DNA from: an uncultured SAR116 cluster alpha proteobacterium
Lineage (GTDB): Bacteria; Pseudomonadota; Alphaproteobacteria; Puniceispirillales; Marisalimonadaceae
DNA: 64,000 nt
Reading direction: 5' to 3'
NCBI GenBank assembly: GCA_902623995.1
Contig: CACNWE010000005.1
Coordinates: 78,101 to 142,100, forward strand
This document shows, in pieces, positions 26,607 to 36,554 of this stretch (position 1 is its first letter; each line of letters starts with the position of its first letter). Made by a program: the position numbers and the translations under genes. The notes below the pieces were generated by a model that was not told the origin of the DNA, did no database searches, and was given only the letters and a program-made list of their open reading frames with translations.

Positions 26607-27521
26607 TTATTTAAATAAAAAGTCACCGTTAGTTTGAGCTTTAATTTCATTTCCTAACTCTTTACCTAACTGAATTGCGTTTTTAATCGATCCTTTAATT
26701 TTAGATTTAATTACTTTCTTACCATCTAAAGTTGCAATTGCTCCATACAATATCAATTCTTTACTATCAGTAAAATATGCGCTTGCTGAAATTGGAGATC
26801 TACAAGATCCATCTAAAGTTTTTAATAGACTTCTTTCAGCTAAAGTTTCAAAAAAAGCCCTTTCATCGTTAATTTTATTTAAAAGCATCTTTAATTGTTT
26901 TTGATATTCACTATTACCATTTATAGTAGATTGAATTGCAATAACCCCTTGAGAAGATGCTGGAGGAATAATTTCATTTGGAATTATGTTACCAACGTTA
27001 ATACTTAACCTATCCAAACCTGCTTTGGCTAATATAATTGCATCATACAATCCAGAGTTTAGCTTTTCAATTCGAGTTTCAACATTACCTCTCAGAAACT
27101 TTATGATTAAATCAGGTCTATAATATTTAGCAAAAGCAGCTCTTCTTACAGAACTTGTTCCCACAATTGCTTTATCTGGCAAATTATCGAATGAATCATA
27201 ATTTCCTAACAAGACATCACTTCTATCACCTCTTGGAAGAACAGCTGAGATTTCAGTATTTTTTGCAATATCTGTTTCCATATCTTTCATTGAGTGAACA
27301 GCAATGTCTGCAAATCCATTTAAAATAAAATACTCTAATTCCTTAATAAAAAGACCTTTACCTCCAATGTCAGATAAAGATTTATCTAAAATTTTGTCCC
27401 CTGATGTAGTAACTTTGATAGTTTCAGTTTGAACATCTTCTCCAAAATAACTTTTAACAATATCGACTTGTCGTAAAGCGAGTTCTGATTTTCGAGTAGC
27501 AATTCTTATTTTAAGTGTCAT
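26607..27521 (-). CDS. hemC: porphobilinogen deaminase (hydroxymethylbilane synthase)
   Basis: The 304-residue enzyme condenses four porphobilinogens into hydroxymethylbilane. It has the N-terminal IATRKSELALRQ, the central SVRRAAF and LRGNVETR segments, and the dipyrromethane cofactor cysteine in LDGSCRSPI near residue 240. It begins the leftward hemC-hemD-mic60-hemY run and is divergent from tsaD across 158 nt of A+T-rich DNA that must hold both promoters. Confidence 0.96.
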   Translation of the reverse strand: MTLKIRIATRKSELALRQVDIVKSYFGEDVQTETIKVTTSGDKILDKSLSDIGGKGLFIKELEYFILNGFADIAVHSMKDMETDIAKNTEISAVLPRGDRSDVLLGNYDSFDNLPDKAIVGTSSVRRAAFAKYYRPDLIIKFLRGNVETRIEKLNSGLYDAIILAKAGLDRLSINVGNIIPNEIIPPASSQGVIAIQSTINGNSEYQKQLKMLLNKINDERAFFETLAERSLLKTLDGSCRSPISASAYFTDSKELILYGAIATLDGKKVIKSKIKGSIKNAIQLGKELGNEIKAQTNGDFLFK

Positions 27522-27679
27522 TTTAATTTATTAATCTTTTATATTATCAAGTTATTTATTAATTCTTGAATATTTCTATACACTTATAGTAAATCGTAAA
27601 ACATACAATATTAATTTATATTGCATTACTTAGTTTTAAATTTAATTTATAGTATAATTTTAATTTACTTAGGAATTTT

Positions 27680-28774
27680 ATGCGTGGTTCTAATGACATA
27701 AAGATACTTGGTATTGAAACAAGTTGTGATGATACAGCAATTGGCGTAGTTACTTCAAAAAAAGATATTTTATCTAATGTTGTAATCAATCAGGACTCAA
27801 ATTTAAATAATTATGGTGGCGTTGTGCCTGAAATAGCAGCTAGAGACCATCTATCTAACTTAGATCAAGCAATTAATAGAGCATTAGATGAATCAAAGCT
27901 AGATTTAAAAGAAATTGACTTAATTGCAGCTACGGGAGGACCAGGATTAATTGGTGGCGTAATTGTAGGTACTGTATTTGCTAAATCTTTAGCTATGTCT
28001 CTTAAAAAACCTTACGTTGCTGTAAATCATTTAGAAGGACATGCATTAACCGCCCGTTTAACAGATAATATTGAATATCCTTATCTTCTGCTTTTAGTTT
28101 CTGGAGGACATACTCAAATAATAGCTGTAATAGAATATGGGAAATATACCAGAATAAGTTCGACCTTAGACGATGCAGCTGGAGAAACTTTTGATAAAGC
28201 TGCAAAAATACTTGGCATAGGTTTTCCAGGTGGACCCATGATAGAAAAAATGTCTAAAGATGGAGATCCAACGAGTTTTAATTTACCAAGACCAATGCAT
28301 AAATCTAATAATCCAAATTTCTCTTTTTCAGGTCTCAAAACAGCTTTTAATCAGATAGCAATGAAAAACAAATTAAACAACAAAATAATAAGTGATTTGT
28401 CAGCAAGCATTCAAAAATCTATAACTGATTGTTTAATTGATAGAACTAGATTAGGAATTAAAAAATTTAAGGATATTCTTGGTAAAATGTCTAATATTCA
28501 ACTTGTAGTTTCAGGTGGAGTTGCTGCAAATTTACATATAAGAGAAGAACTAAAAAAACTATGTTTAGAAACAGATAGCACTTTTTTTGCGCCTCCATTA
28601 AATTTATGCACAGATAATGGAGCAATGATAGCATGGGCAGGCTTCGAAAAATATAATAATGAAGGTGAAAGTAATTTAAATTTTAAGCCAAGACCAAGGT
28701 GGCCATTAGATCCCAATGCACATTTAATAAACCCTATACATCAAAATATTGGGAAAAGTGGAGCAAAAGCGTAA
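27680..28774 (+). CDS. tsaD: tRNA N6-adenosine threonylcarbamoyltransferase
   Basis: The 364-residue Kae1/TsaD protein transfers threonylcarbamoyl to A37 of ANN-decoding tRNAs. Visible motifs are ILGIETSCDDTAIGV at the N-terminus, the metal-binding HLEGHA, LLLVSGGHTQ, and the ASGA-fold GGVAANL late in the protein. Its stop codon is directly followed by the gpsA start, so the two genes are coupled. The position next to hemC is typical of alphaproteobacteria. Confidence 0.96.
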   Translation: MRGSNDIKILGIETSCDDTAIGVVTSKKDILSNVVINQDSNLNNYGGVVPEIAARDHLSNLDQAINRALDESKLDLKEIDLIAATGGPGLIGGVIVGTVFAKSLAMSLKKPYVAVNHLEGHALTARLTDNIEYPYLLLLVSGGHTQIIAVIEYGKYTRISSTLDDAAGETFDKAAKILGIGFPGGPMIEKMSKDGDPTSFNLPRPMHKSNNPNFSFSGLKTAFNQIAMKNKLNNKIISDLSASIQKSITDCLIDRTRLGIKKFKDILGKMSNIQLVVSGGVAANLHIREELKKLCLETDSTFFAPPLNLCTDNGAMIAWAGFEKYNNEGESNLNFKPRPRWPLDPNAHLINPIHQNIGKSGAKA

Positions 28775-29758
28775 ATGTCAATTTATTCAAATATATGTTT
28801 TTATGGAGGCGGCGCATGGGGGCAAGCATTAGCAATTACACTTTCCACGTTAAATCATAATTCTACTATATTAGTATCCGATAAAAGACGAGAAACACAA
28901 ATAAATAATTGTAAATCAGAGAGATTCCCTAATTTAAAATTAAGTCCTTTAATACAATCTACCACAAATAAAGAAAAAGCCATAAAAGGTAGTGATTTAA
29001 TTTTTATTACCACAGAAAGCAATAGAGTTTTAATGGCTATCGAAGAAATCTCATCTTTTTCTAAAAACAAAATAAATGTAATTGTTACTTCAAAAGGTTT
29101 TGCAACAAAAAAAGGTGAAACTTTTAATAAAATTGTAGCAAATAGATTTCATAACATATCACTTTCTATACTAACCGGACCCACTTTTGCTGATGAGATT
29201 GCTAAAAACAAGCCAGCAGCTGCGATAGTGGCTAATAAAGATATTGATGCAGCCACTTCTATTTGCGAATTATTTCACAATTCCAATTTAAGACTTTATC
29301 CTAGTAATGATCCAAGTGGGGCATCTATTGCAGGTGCAATAAAAAATATAATTGCTATTGGTGCTGGTATTGTTGAAGGTTTAGAATTAGGTGATAATGC
29401 TAAAGCTGCGCTTATTACTAGAGGTATTTCGGAAACATGCGAATTAATTAAAAAATCAGGTGGGGATCACGCAACCGCCTTTGGTCTTGCTGGAATTGGA
29501 GATATGAGCCTAACATGTAGTGGGCCGCATTCTAGAAATATGGCATATGGGATTAATTTAATAAAAAATAATTTTCAGCGTCCTACTCGTCTAGTAGAAG
29601 GTTTAAACGCTCTAGATGCTGCCATTTCTTTGTCCAAAGAACTTAATGTAGAGCTACCAATCGTGGACGCAATTTATAAAATAATAAACAAAAAATCAGA
29701 TATCAAAGACATTATAAAAAACTTACTTGCCAGACCAATTAAAAATGAATTCTCATAA
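28775..29758 (+). CDS. gpsA: NAD(P)-dependent glycerol-3-phosphate dehydrogenase
   Basis: The 327-residue enzyme reduces dihydroxyacetone phosphate to sn-glycerol 3-phosphate for phospholipid synthesis. It has the Rossmann motif GGGAWGQALA, the conserved SGPT-like segment LTGPTFADEIA, the catalytic lysine region GAIKNIIAIGAG, and GLAGIGDMSLTC. It starts immediately after the tsaD stop. Length is normal. Confidence 0.95.
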   Translation: MSIYSNICFYGGGAWGQALAITLSTLNHNSTILVSDKRRETQINNCKSERFPNLKLSPLIQSTTNKEKAIKGSDLIFITTESNRVLMAIEEISSFSKNKINVIVTSKGFATKKGETFNKIVANRFHNISLSILTGPTFADEIAKNKPAAAIVANKDIDAATSICELFHNSNLRLYPSNDPSGASIAGAIKNIIAIGAGIVEGLELGDNAKAALITRGISETCELIKKSGGDHATAFGLAGIGDMSLTCSGPHSRNMAYGINLIKNNFQRPTRLVEGLNALDAAISLSKELNVELPIVDAIYKIINKKSDIKDIIKNLLARPIKNEFS

Positions 29759-29780
29759 ATCTAGCCTCAAGATTAATATA

Positions 29781-30173
29781 CTAAAAAGTTCTTTGAGAAT
29801 TATTTCCTAGTTTTTTTTCTCTATGTATAAAATATAAATTCCTAGCGTATATAAATACACCAACCGACTGTCCAGCAATTATAACTGGATCTTGTCTCCA
29901 AATTGCATAAGTTAATAAAACCAGTCCACCTGAAATTGAAAAATACCAAAAAGCTATGGGTATAACTGACTTACCTGCATTTTCACTGCTTATCCATTGT
30001 ATGATAAAACGTGTTGCAAATAATGCCTGCCCTCCAAAACCTATAGTAATCATAATTGCTTCTGGGTGATCTAATAAATAAGGCTCCATAAATGGTAGAA
30101 TAACGATTATAAACTCATTTAAAAAAATTGCACCTTTTTCTATCTGGGTTGATAAGAATGATATAAAATTCAT
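29781..30173 (-). CDS. lipid-A-disaccharide synthase N-terminal-domain (LAB_N) membrane protein
   Basis: The 130-residue protein has about three TM helices and the LAB_N hallmarks FGGQALFATRFIIQWISSE and PIAFWYFSISGGLVLL, ending with the short HREKK tail. These small membrane proteins are found next to dolichol-phosphate-mannose-synthase-like GT2 and ArnT-like genes, exactly as here, and are thought to help in lipid A or undecaprenyl-sugar modification. It lies 13 nt after the GT2 gene. Confidence 0.87.
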   Translation of the reverse strand: MNFISFLSTQIEKGAIFLNEFIIVILPFMEPYLLDHPEAIMITIGFGGQALFATRFIIQWISSENAGKSVIPIAFWYFSISGGLVLLTYAIWRQDPVIIAGQSVGVFIYARNLYFIHREKKLGNNSQRTF

Positions 30174-30186
30174 TACAAATTCCTAA

Positions 30187-30918
30187 TTATTTTAAAATCT
30201 CTCTAAAGGAAGTATTTTTTGGCATTCTATTTCTAAGCCAGATTACACCTAGCACATCAAAAAGGCCAACTAGGAATCTTCCTAAATTAGTATAATTTGA
30301 AGTTCCTACTACTCTTTCTCTATGATTAACATTAAATTTTAACACCTTGGCTCCTTCACGTAAGGCTAAAGCTGATAAAAATCTATGCATATGGTCAAAA
30401 TAAGGAAGCCTTAAAAATAACTCTTTATGAAATACTTTTATTCCACAACCTGAATCAGGGTGAGTGTCCTTAAGCAAAATAAATCTACAATATTTTGCAA
30501 AAGATGATGCCCATAACCTTGTAATACTATCCTTACGATTTACTCTAACTCCGCCAATTAATATTAACTCATCTTTACAGCTCTTGAGTGTGTCAATCAT
30601 TTTAGGAAGATCTGATGGATCATTTTGACCGTCTCCATCCAAAGTTGCTATTAGTATTGAATTTGATGCTTTAATACCTGTCCTTAAAGCTGCAGATTGA
30701 CCTTGACTGTTTTCATGACTAATAACCCTTAACTTTTTGTTATTTTTCATATTATTTTTCAATTCTAATTCAGTATTATCTACTGAGCCGTCATTTACGT
30801 ATATTATTTCATAACTAAACTTTTTTAATGCCTGATGAATTTCACTTACTAAAGTATCAATATTTCCTGCTTCATTTTTAACAGGAATAACTACAGATAT
30901 TTCGGTTGTTTTGGACAT
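30187..30918 (-). CDS. GT2 family glycosyltransferase (ArnC/Dpm1-like)
   Basis: The protein of about 243 residues is a GT-A fold glycosyltransferase with ISVVIPVKNEAGNI, IIYVNDGSVDNT, and TLDGDGQNDPSDLP (DxD-like metal site). It lacks the C-terminal TM helices of ArnC. It probably transfers a sugar to undecaprenyl phosphate for use by the GT39-type enzyme encoded upstream. The start is uncertain: ATG at 30918 gives MSKTTEISVV, the normal N-terminus, while a TTG at 30954 would add 12 residues. Neither has a strong ribosome binding site. Confidence 0.87.
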   Translation of the reverse strand: MSKTTEISVVIPVKNEAGNIDTLVSEIHQALKKFSYEIIYVNDGSVDNTELELKNNMKNNKKLRVISHENSQGQSAALRTGIKASNSILIATLDGDGQNDPSDLPKMIDTLKSCKDELILIGGVRVNRKDSITRLWASSFAKYCRFILLKDTHPDSGCGIKVFHKELFLRLPYFDHMHRFLSALALREGAKVLKFNVNHRERVVGTSNYTNLGRFLVGLFDVLGVIWLRNRMPKNTSFREILK

Positions 30919-30962
30919 GTTTAGTATTGCAATAATTGAATGTATAGAAATCAATAGCTATT

Positions 30963-32690
30963 TTAATTAGTCAGGTCAAACAATTGATTTTGAAAAATGT
31001 ATATTTCTACATGTCTACCTTTAGCTATATTGAAACCTTTTACTATAAATATTTCATTTATTTTCAAATTAAGATCATTTGTTGTTTCTAAGAATAGTTT
31101 TAGATCATTTTTTTCTATTAACGCTACATTGTTTTTACCCTCTGCCATAAAAATAGCAGCTTCATGAGGATTAGATAGTAAAACATTACCATTTAATAAA
31201 AAAACAAGACTTGGTTCACTATAGCCTGAAGACACAACCGCATCAGCCTTAGCTTTTTTTAATTTCTTTATGATAGCCTTACTTGGATGTAAATAATCTA
31301 ATTCAGGTAAAACAAAATTGTAGTTAATTATATTAAAAATTGATCCAAGAGCAATGATTGCAAATAAGATATTGTAAAAACTTTTACTAATATCTAGGTA
31401 TAAAGTTTTGAAATTAAAAATCAAAGTATGTGACAAAATAAAAATAACAATCGCAATTAAGACAAGCAACATTGTAAAAAATGTTAAAATATAATCGTTT
31501 TCAATATTAAACTTAGAAGAAATATAAAAAATTCCTCCACTTAAAATAATTCCTCCAAAGCTAAATAAAATAGAAGAGACATAGGTAATTTTACGAAGTA
31601 ATACACTATTTATTTTTTTGATATTAGATTTAAACTGCAATAGCCCACCTATTGATAGAATTGCAATTGCTGGCAGAACTGGAAGTGGATAATGAAGAAG
31701 TTTTGTTGGAATTAATTCGATAATACCCCAAAATGGTAATATCCAACACATTAAAAATTTTATAATTATATTAGTTTTATTTTGTAAAATAAATAAAATC
31801 AAGCAAGGTAAAAAAGTGGCTATAGGCCATATTGAAATTGATAATGTTAATAAATGAGTTCCTGGCATTGCACCATGTCCCTCTTGACCACTCTCCAATT
31901 TACTAAAAAAATCTTCTTGAAAAGCTTTTTGTAAAAACATACTGTTTGTTGCTTCATCAATCGCCAAAAACCATGGCAGAATAACTAAAGTACATATTAA
32001 AAAACCTAACATGGGTCTTAAAGATTTTATCAGACTTATAGATTTCTGAATTATGGAAAAGGCAATGACTGTAGGAAATAGTATAGCTATTGAAACAGGA
32101 CCTTTTACCAAAACTCCAAAAGAAAAAGCTAGCCATACTAATATTGGGTAAAGGTATTTTACTTTGAAAGTATTGTCTTGATCCAAAATTATTTTGAGTA
32201 AAAAATATTGCTGAACACAGATTAAACACAAAAGAGTAGCATCAGTTTTGGCAAGGTGGGCTTCTCCCATAAATACAATTGATGATGCAAATAATAATGT
32301 TACGATAAGGGTCTGATAAAGAGGAAAAATCAACCTAGTTATTAAACCAACAAAAACTAGTGTTATAATAGAGCTTAATAAAGATGGTATTCTATACGAA
32401 CCAATATCTTCCTGACCAAATATTTTTGCCGAAAACGCTTGAAGCCAATAAATGCCAATTGGTTTCTTGGCTCTAATTTCGTCTTGAAATTTAATATTTA
32501 CATAATCACCAGTCTGAATCATTTGACTGCTAGCTTGAGCAAAACGGGCTTCATCCCGATCTATAGGAGGTATTGAGTATTGCCCAGAGAAAAGAGCTAA
32601 AATTATTAAAATAATCAAGGAACCAAAAATTAAATAATTCAATTTTTTTAATTTTTTAAAAAATGCTGAAAATTCTAAAATACTATTCAT
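30963..32690 (-). CDS. ArnT-like GT39/GT83 glycosyltransferase, multi-TM
   Basis: The 575-residue protein has a first periplasmic loop with PPIDRDEARFAQAS (the DE catalytic pair) and AKKPIGIYWLQA, followed by about a dozen TM helices. This matches ArnT-like enzymes, which move a sugar from a polyprenyl phosphate to lipid A on the outer face of the inner membrane. With the downstream GT2 and LAB_N genes it forms a lipid A sugar-modification module. The exact sugar, such as aminoarabinose, galactosamine or mannose, is not given by the sequence. Confidence 0.85.
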   Translation of the reverse strand: MNSILEFSAFFKKLKKLNYLIFGSLIILIILALFSGQYSIPPIDRDEARFAQASSQMIQTGDYVNIKFQDEIRAKKPIGIYWLQAFSAKIFGQEDIGSYRIPSLLSSIITLVFVGLITRLIFPLYQTLIVTLLFASSIVFMGEAHLAKTDATLLCLICVQQYFLLKIILDQDNTFKVKYLYPILVWLAFSFGVLVKGPVSIAILFPTVIAFSIIQKSISLIKSLRPMLGFLICTLVILPWFLAIDEATNSMFLQKAFQEDFFSKLESGQEGHGAMPGTHLLTLSISIWPIATFLPCLILFILQNKTNIIIKFLMCWILPFWGIIELIPTKLLHYPLPVLPAIAILSIGGLLQFKSNIKKINSVLLRKITYVSSILFSFGGIILSGGIFYISSKFNIENDYILTFFTMLLVLIAIVIFILSHTLIFNFKTLYLDISKSFYNILFAIIALGSIFNIINYNFVLPELDYLHPSKAIIKKLKKAKADAVVSSGYSEPSLVFLLNGNVLLSNPHEAAIFMAEGKNNVALIEKNDLKLFLETTNDLNLKINEIFIVKGFNIAKGRHVEIYIFQNQLFDLTN

Positions 32691-32775
32691 TTCTCTAACT
32701 TTTTTATTAATTTAGAAATACCATATTTTGAGAGTAATGTTATAATTTTAAATTTTAATACGAGGTAATTAAATA

Positions 32776-34239
32776 ATGGCATATAATTTCAATGAGATTC
32801 TAAATGGATTTTGCGAAAATAGAAAAATCAAATCAATTCCTCTTTATCTTTTTAACGATATAAAAAGTTTAAATTCAAGTAAGTTAATATCCAAAAAACA
32901 AAAAAAATTTTTAAATACAAGTTTTGCTCTAGAAACGCAGCATTTTGGATTTTTCCCAGATGAGGAATTTGCTCTTGGTGGAGCAATTGCTATAATTAAA
33001 AAATCGCATGAACCGAAAAAAAGCTTAATTGACCAAGCAGCAAAACTATCACAAAAACTTCCAAAGAAAAAATGGAGTGTTCAATTTGTTGACGAATTTG
33101 AAAGCTTTGACAAGTTAAACTTTATTTTAGGGTGGGGTTTAGCATTCTATAATTTTTCCATGAAAAAAATAACCAAAAATTCTCATACAAAGCAGTCCTT
33201 ATGCTTGTCTCAATGTAGAAAAGAACTTTCAAAAAATTCATTGCAAAAATGCTTTGCAGAAATGCGAGGTATCTTTCTAGCAAGAGATTTAATAAATTTA
33301 CCACCAAACATCCTAACGCCATTAAACTATGAAAAAATAATTAAAAAATTATTTAAAAAATTTTCACCTATAATTTCAACATTTAAAGACAAACAACTAG
33401 AAAAGAATTTCCCCTTAATAGATATTGTTGGTAGATCTTCTGAAAACAAACCTGTACTCATTGATCTTCAATGGAATAAAAATAAAAAAAACAATTATCC
33501 TAACATTGTTTTGGTTGGTAAAGGAGTTACTTTTGATAGTGGTGGTTTGGATATAAAATCTTCCAATAATATGTTATTAATGAAAAAAGATATGGGGGGT
33601 AGTGCAGTAGTTCTTGGAATAGCATATGCATTAATGTCAATAAACTGTCCTATTAATTTAAGAGTAATTTTACCACTTGCTGAGAATGCAGTCTCTGAAA
33701 AATCTATGAGACCATTAGATATTGTTTATTCAAGAAACCAAACTCCTGTTGAAATTGGTAATACCGACGCGGAAGGCAGATTATTACTTGCAGACTCACT
33801 CACTTATTGTCAGGAAAGCAAAATAAAAAGTGATTTTATTTTAGATTTCGCCACTTTAACGGGAGCTGCAAGAGTGGCTTTAGGTACAGAATTACCTGCA
33901 TTATTTACAAACAATGATACTTTGGGGGAAGATATAATAAATGAGGGGATAAAACAAATTGACCCAATGTGGAGATTACCTTTATTTAAACCTTATAATA
34001 AACAACTTGATAAAAATAATAATACAATAAGCAGTACAGGATCATCAGGAACAGGTGGTGCAATAACTGCAGCATTATTCCTAAATAGATTTATAGATAA
34101 AAATACAAATTGGGCACATGTTGATCTTATGGCTTGGAATATTTCATCACGGCCTGGCTTTCCTATAGGTGGAGAAGCTATGGGATTAAGAAGCATAGTA
34201 AATATGATTATTAAGTATTGTTCAAAAATTAAATTTTAA
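32776..34239 (+). CDS. leucyl aminopeptidase family protein (M17)
   Basis: The 487-residue peptidase has the two-metal site of family M17: VGKGVTFDSGGLDIK (Lys and Asp) and the diagnostic NTDAEGRLLLADSL, plus GAARVALGTELPALF. The N-terminal domain is divergent, as usual. It removes N-terminal residues from cytoplasmic peptides. It stands alone, divergent from the ArnT-like gene and convergent with the phosphatase gene (1 nt between). Confidence 0.92.
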   Translation: MAYNFNEILNGFCENRKIKSIPLYLFNDIKSLNSSKLISKKQKKFLNTSFALETQHFGFFPDEEFALGGAIAIIKKSHEPKKSLIDQAAKLSQKLPKKKWSVQFVDEFESFDKLNFILGWGLAFYNFSMKKITKNSHTKQSLCLSQCRKELSKNSLQKCFAEMRGIFLARDLINLPPNILTPLNYEKIIKKLFKKFSPIISTFKDKQLEKNFPLIDIVGRSSENKPVLIDLQWNKNKKNNYPNIVLVGKGVTFDSGGLDIKSSNNMLLMKKDMGGSAVVLGIAYALMSINCPINLRVILPLAENAVSEKSMRPLDIVYSRNQTPVEIGNTDAEGRLLLADSLTYCQESKIKSDFILDFATLTGAARVALGTELPALFTNNDTLGEDIINEGIKQIDPMWRLPLFKPYNKQLDKNNNTISSTGSSGTGGAITAALFLNRFIDKNTNWAHVDLMAWNISSRPGFPIGGEAMGLRSIVNMIIKYCSKIKF

Positions 34240-34240
34240 A

Positions 34241-35032
34241 TTAATTCATATAATTAATTGCTGTGTCATGAATATTCTTATCTCTTGCAACAACTACAGA
34301 GTACTTGCTGAATAAATCATTCTTAAGATCAATTTTTTTAGATTTCCAGTCGGTTACAATAATATCTTTTGATTTTAATATAGGTATCAATGGGAAGATA
34401 TCATATGAAGAAAGACCTTCTTCAACTACTAAATCTAATCCTCCTTTGACTACCAAACAATAATTATGACAATCTCCTGACCAAACATGATACTTGGATT
34501 TTTTTATCAAAGTTTCATATTTTTGTTTACCAATTTCAGAAAATAAATGTGGTCCTGTAGAACCAACTGTTGCTTCAGATATATTTGTGATGGATTTATA
34601 ATTTTTTTTAAAAGCTAAGTTGTTAAGTATACATTTATTTTTATAACCAATCCATCTTTCATCTAGAGCAGGAAAATCAGCCATGCCAATAATTGGTTCA
34701 CCTTTAAATGCAAGTGATATTAATGTACCCCATAAAGGCCTTCCAATAACATAGCTACGAGTACCGTCTATTGGATCTATAATCCAGGTATAATCGGAGT
34801 TATTTGATGTAAATCCCATCTCTTCCGCAAATATATTATGATTCGGAAATTTGGCTGATATAATGTCTCTTAATATTTTCTCAGAATTTATGTCATAGTC
34901 TGTTACAGGACTTCCGTCATCTTTAACTTGTAGAGTTAGATTTGAATTAAAACCTTCTAAAGTTATAACTTTTGAACGATCAGCCAACAAATTCATAAAA
35001 TCTGAAATTTCAATAAATTCAGCTTCATTCAT
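34241..35032 (-). CDS. inositol monophosphatase family phosphatase, HisN-like
   Basis: The 263-residue protein has the Mg2+ motifs of the family: AEEMGF (Glu), WIIDPIDGTRSYV (DPIDGT) and WSGDCHNYCLV (the late Asp). GRPLWGTLISLA resembles HisN histidinol-phosphate phosphatases. Its role in histidine synthesis is inferred from similarity; other sugar phosphates are possible. The spacer to the cycM gene carries a short CCTTTT/AAAAGG palindrome. Confidence 0.83.
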   Translation of the reverse strand: MNEAEFIEISDFMNLLADRSKVITLEGFNSNLTLQVKDDGSPVTDYDINSEKILRDIISAKFPNHNIFAEEMGFTSNNSDYTWIIDPIDGTRSYVIGRPLWGTLISLAFKGEPIIGMADFPALDERWIGYKNKCILNNLAFKKNYKSITNISEATVGSTGPHLFSEIGKQKYETLIKKSKYHVWSGDCHNYCLVVKGGLDLVVEEGLSSYDIFPLIPILKSKDIIVTDWKSKKIDLKNDLFSKYSVVVARDKNIHDTAINYMN

Positions 35033-35077
35033 AAAAAGGACCTTTTCAAAAAGGATTTTTGTTCATTTCTATTTTAT

Positions 35078-35611
35078 CTATGGCAAGGCTACAGGACTAT
35101 CGCTTTTTGTTCTTAACCAAGCAATTAGATCAGCTCTATCTTTTGTTTTTGATAAACCTGCATAATTCATTTTAGTGCCTTTATAAAATAGTTTTGGTTT
35201 ATACAAAAATTTATTCAGCTCTTCGTAAGTCCATTTACCAGATAATGTTGCAAGTGTTTTAGAATATGCATAGTCAGCTTTACCTTGTTCTTTGTTAACG
35301 ATATTATACAGGTTAGGCCCAACTTTGTTTGCACCTCCAGCCTCAAATCCATGACAAGCAGTGCATTTTTTAGAAATTTTCTGACCACTATCTATGTCTG
35401 CATTGGCTAAAAGAGCAAGTATAGGTTCAACAACTATTTCTTTAGTTTCTTTTAATTTTGTTTCAGCTTTTTCTGGAACTTCGATTGGGTATGCGTTTGA
35501 GACTTCCGTATTTGGATTAACAAGTAAATTGCCAATTTTTCCAAAAACCATTATCAACAAAACACCTGATAATAAAGCTGCTGCTATCTTGTTAAATCTC
35601 AATGCATCCAT
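35078..35611 (-). CDS. cycM: membrane-anchored cytochrome c (CycM type)
   Basis: The 177-residue protein has an uncleaved N-terminal TM helix (IAAALLSGVLLIMVFGKIG), a Pro/Glu-rich linker of about 40 residues, and a class I cytochrome c domain with heme motif CTACHG and late methionine in GTKMNYAGL. Such CycM proteins carry electrons between the bc1 complex and cytochrome oxidase in the periplasm. It is divergent from kdsB, the usual alphaproteobacterial order. Confidence 0.92.
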   Translation of the reverse strand: MDALRFNKIAAALLSGVLLIMVFGKIGNLLVNPNTEVSNAYPIEVPEKAETKLKETKEIVVEPILALLANADIDSGQKISKKCTACHGFEAGGANKVGPNLYNIVNKEQGKADYAYSKTLATLSGKWTYEELNKFLYKPKLFYKGTKMNYAGLSKTKDRADLIAWLRTKSDSPVALP

Positions 35612-35752
35612 AAATTAACCCACAAAAAAAATTCCAATAAATAATTATTTACATGCAAGAAATGCTTTCTTCAAGTATAAAAGTCAAAAAGGGTAATAAA
35701 TTATTTCCAAGAAACTTTAAATATTATTATAGATGATTCATGGAGCCTAAAA

Positions 35753-36511
35753 TTGGAATATACTGATACCATAATTATGATACCTGCTAGGTTAGGTTCA
35801 TCAAGATTACCTAATAAACCACTACTTAAGATTAATGGTATCCCATTAATAATTCATGCATACAATTGTGCAAAAAACGCAAAATTAAATGCTCCAATAG
35901 TTGTCGCAACTGATGATAAATTGATTTTTAAAACTGTAAGTGAATATGGTGGAACTGCATTAATGACTTCTCATCAACATGAAAGTGGATCAGATAGGAT
36001 ATTAGAAGCTCTTGAAAAGTTTGATCATGAAAAAAAATATAAAATTATTATTCATCTACAAGGCGACCTACCAAATATTTCAGGAAATTTAATTCAAAAA
36101 TTAGCTCAAGTAGCAAATGATCCATTAAAGGAAATTACTACAGTAATTGTTAAAGCCTATCCAGATGAGTTTGATGACCCATCAGTTGTGAAAGTAGCAA
36201 CAACTTTCACAAACAATAATCCAAAAGTGGACGATGTTGGAAGAGCATTATATTTTAGTAGAGCATGTATTCCAACTGGAAGTGAAAATATTTGGCATCA
36301 TATTGGGATTTATGCATGGCGAAGAGATATTTTAGAAAAATTTGTAAAACTAAAACCCTCCCCACTAGAAAAATCAGAGAAACTTGAACAGCTTCGAGCA
36401 CTAGAATCTGGAATACAGATACACACAATTATTACTTCAGAACACCCGATTGGAGTAGATACTAAATCAGATTTAAAGAAAGCAGAAAATTATTTTAAAG
36501 ACTTAACCTAG
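35753..36511 (+). CDS. kdsB: 3-deoxy-manno-octulosonate cytidylyltransferase
   Basis: The 252-residue enzyme makes CMP-Kdo for lipopolysaccharide. It has IIMIPARLGSSRLPNKPL near the start, VATDD, HESGSDRI, IHLQGDLP and the late GVDTKSDL. The start is TTG at 35753 with GGAG about 8 nt upstream; the ATG at 35740 is out of frame. Its presence shows a Kdo-containing outer membrane. pheA follows after 43 nt. Confidence 0.95.
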   Translation: MEYTDTIIMIPARLGSSRLPNKPLLKINGIPLIIHAYNCAKNAKLNAPIVVATDDKLIFKTVSEYGGTALMTSHQHESGSDRILEALEKFDHEKKYKIIIHLQGDLPNISGNLIQKLAQVANDPLKEITTVIVKAYPDEFDDPSVVKVATTFTNNNPKVDDVGRALYFSRACIPTGSENIWHHIGIYAWRRDILEKFVKLKPSPLEKSEKLEQLRALESGIQIHTIITSEHPIGVDTKSDLKKAENYFKDLT

Positions 36512-36554
36512 TTATTCATATAATAAATTAAGTCAAACAAAATAGAGATAAAAA

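Noticed and set aside
35036..35068. CCTTTT/AAAAGG palindrome between hisN-like gene and cycM
   Set aside because: The loop would be only about 2 nt; it may be a weak terminator but I could not support it.
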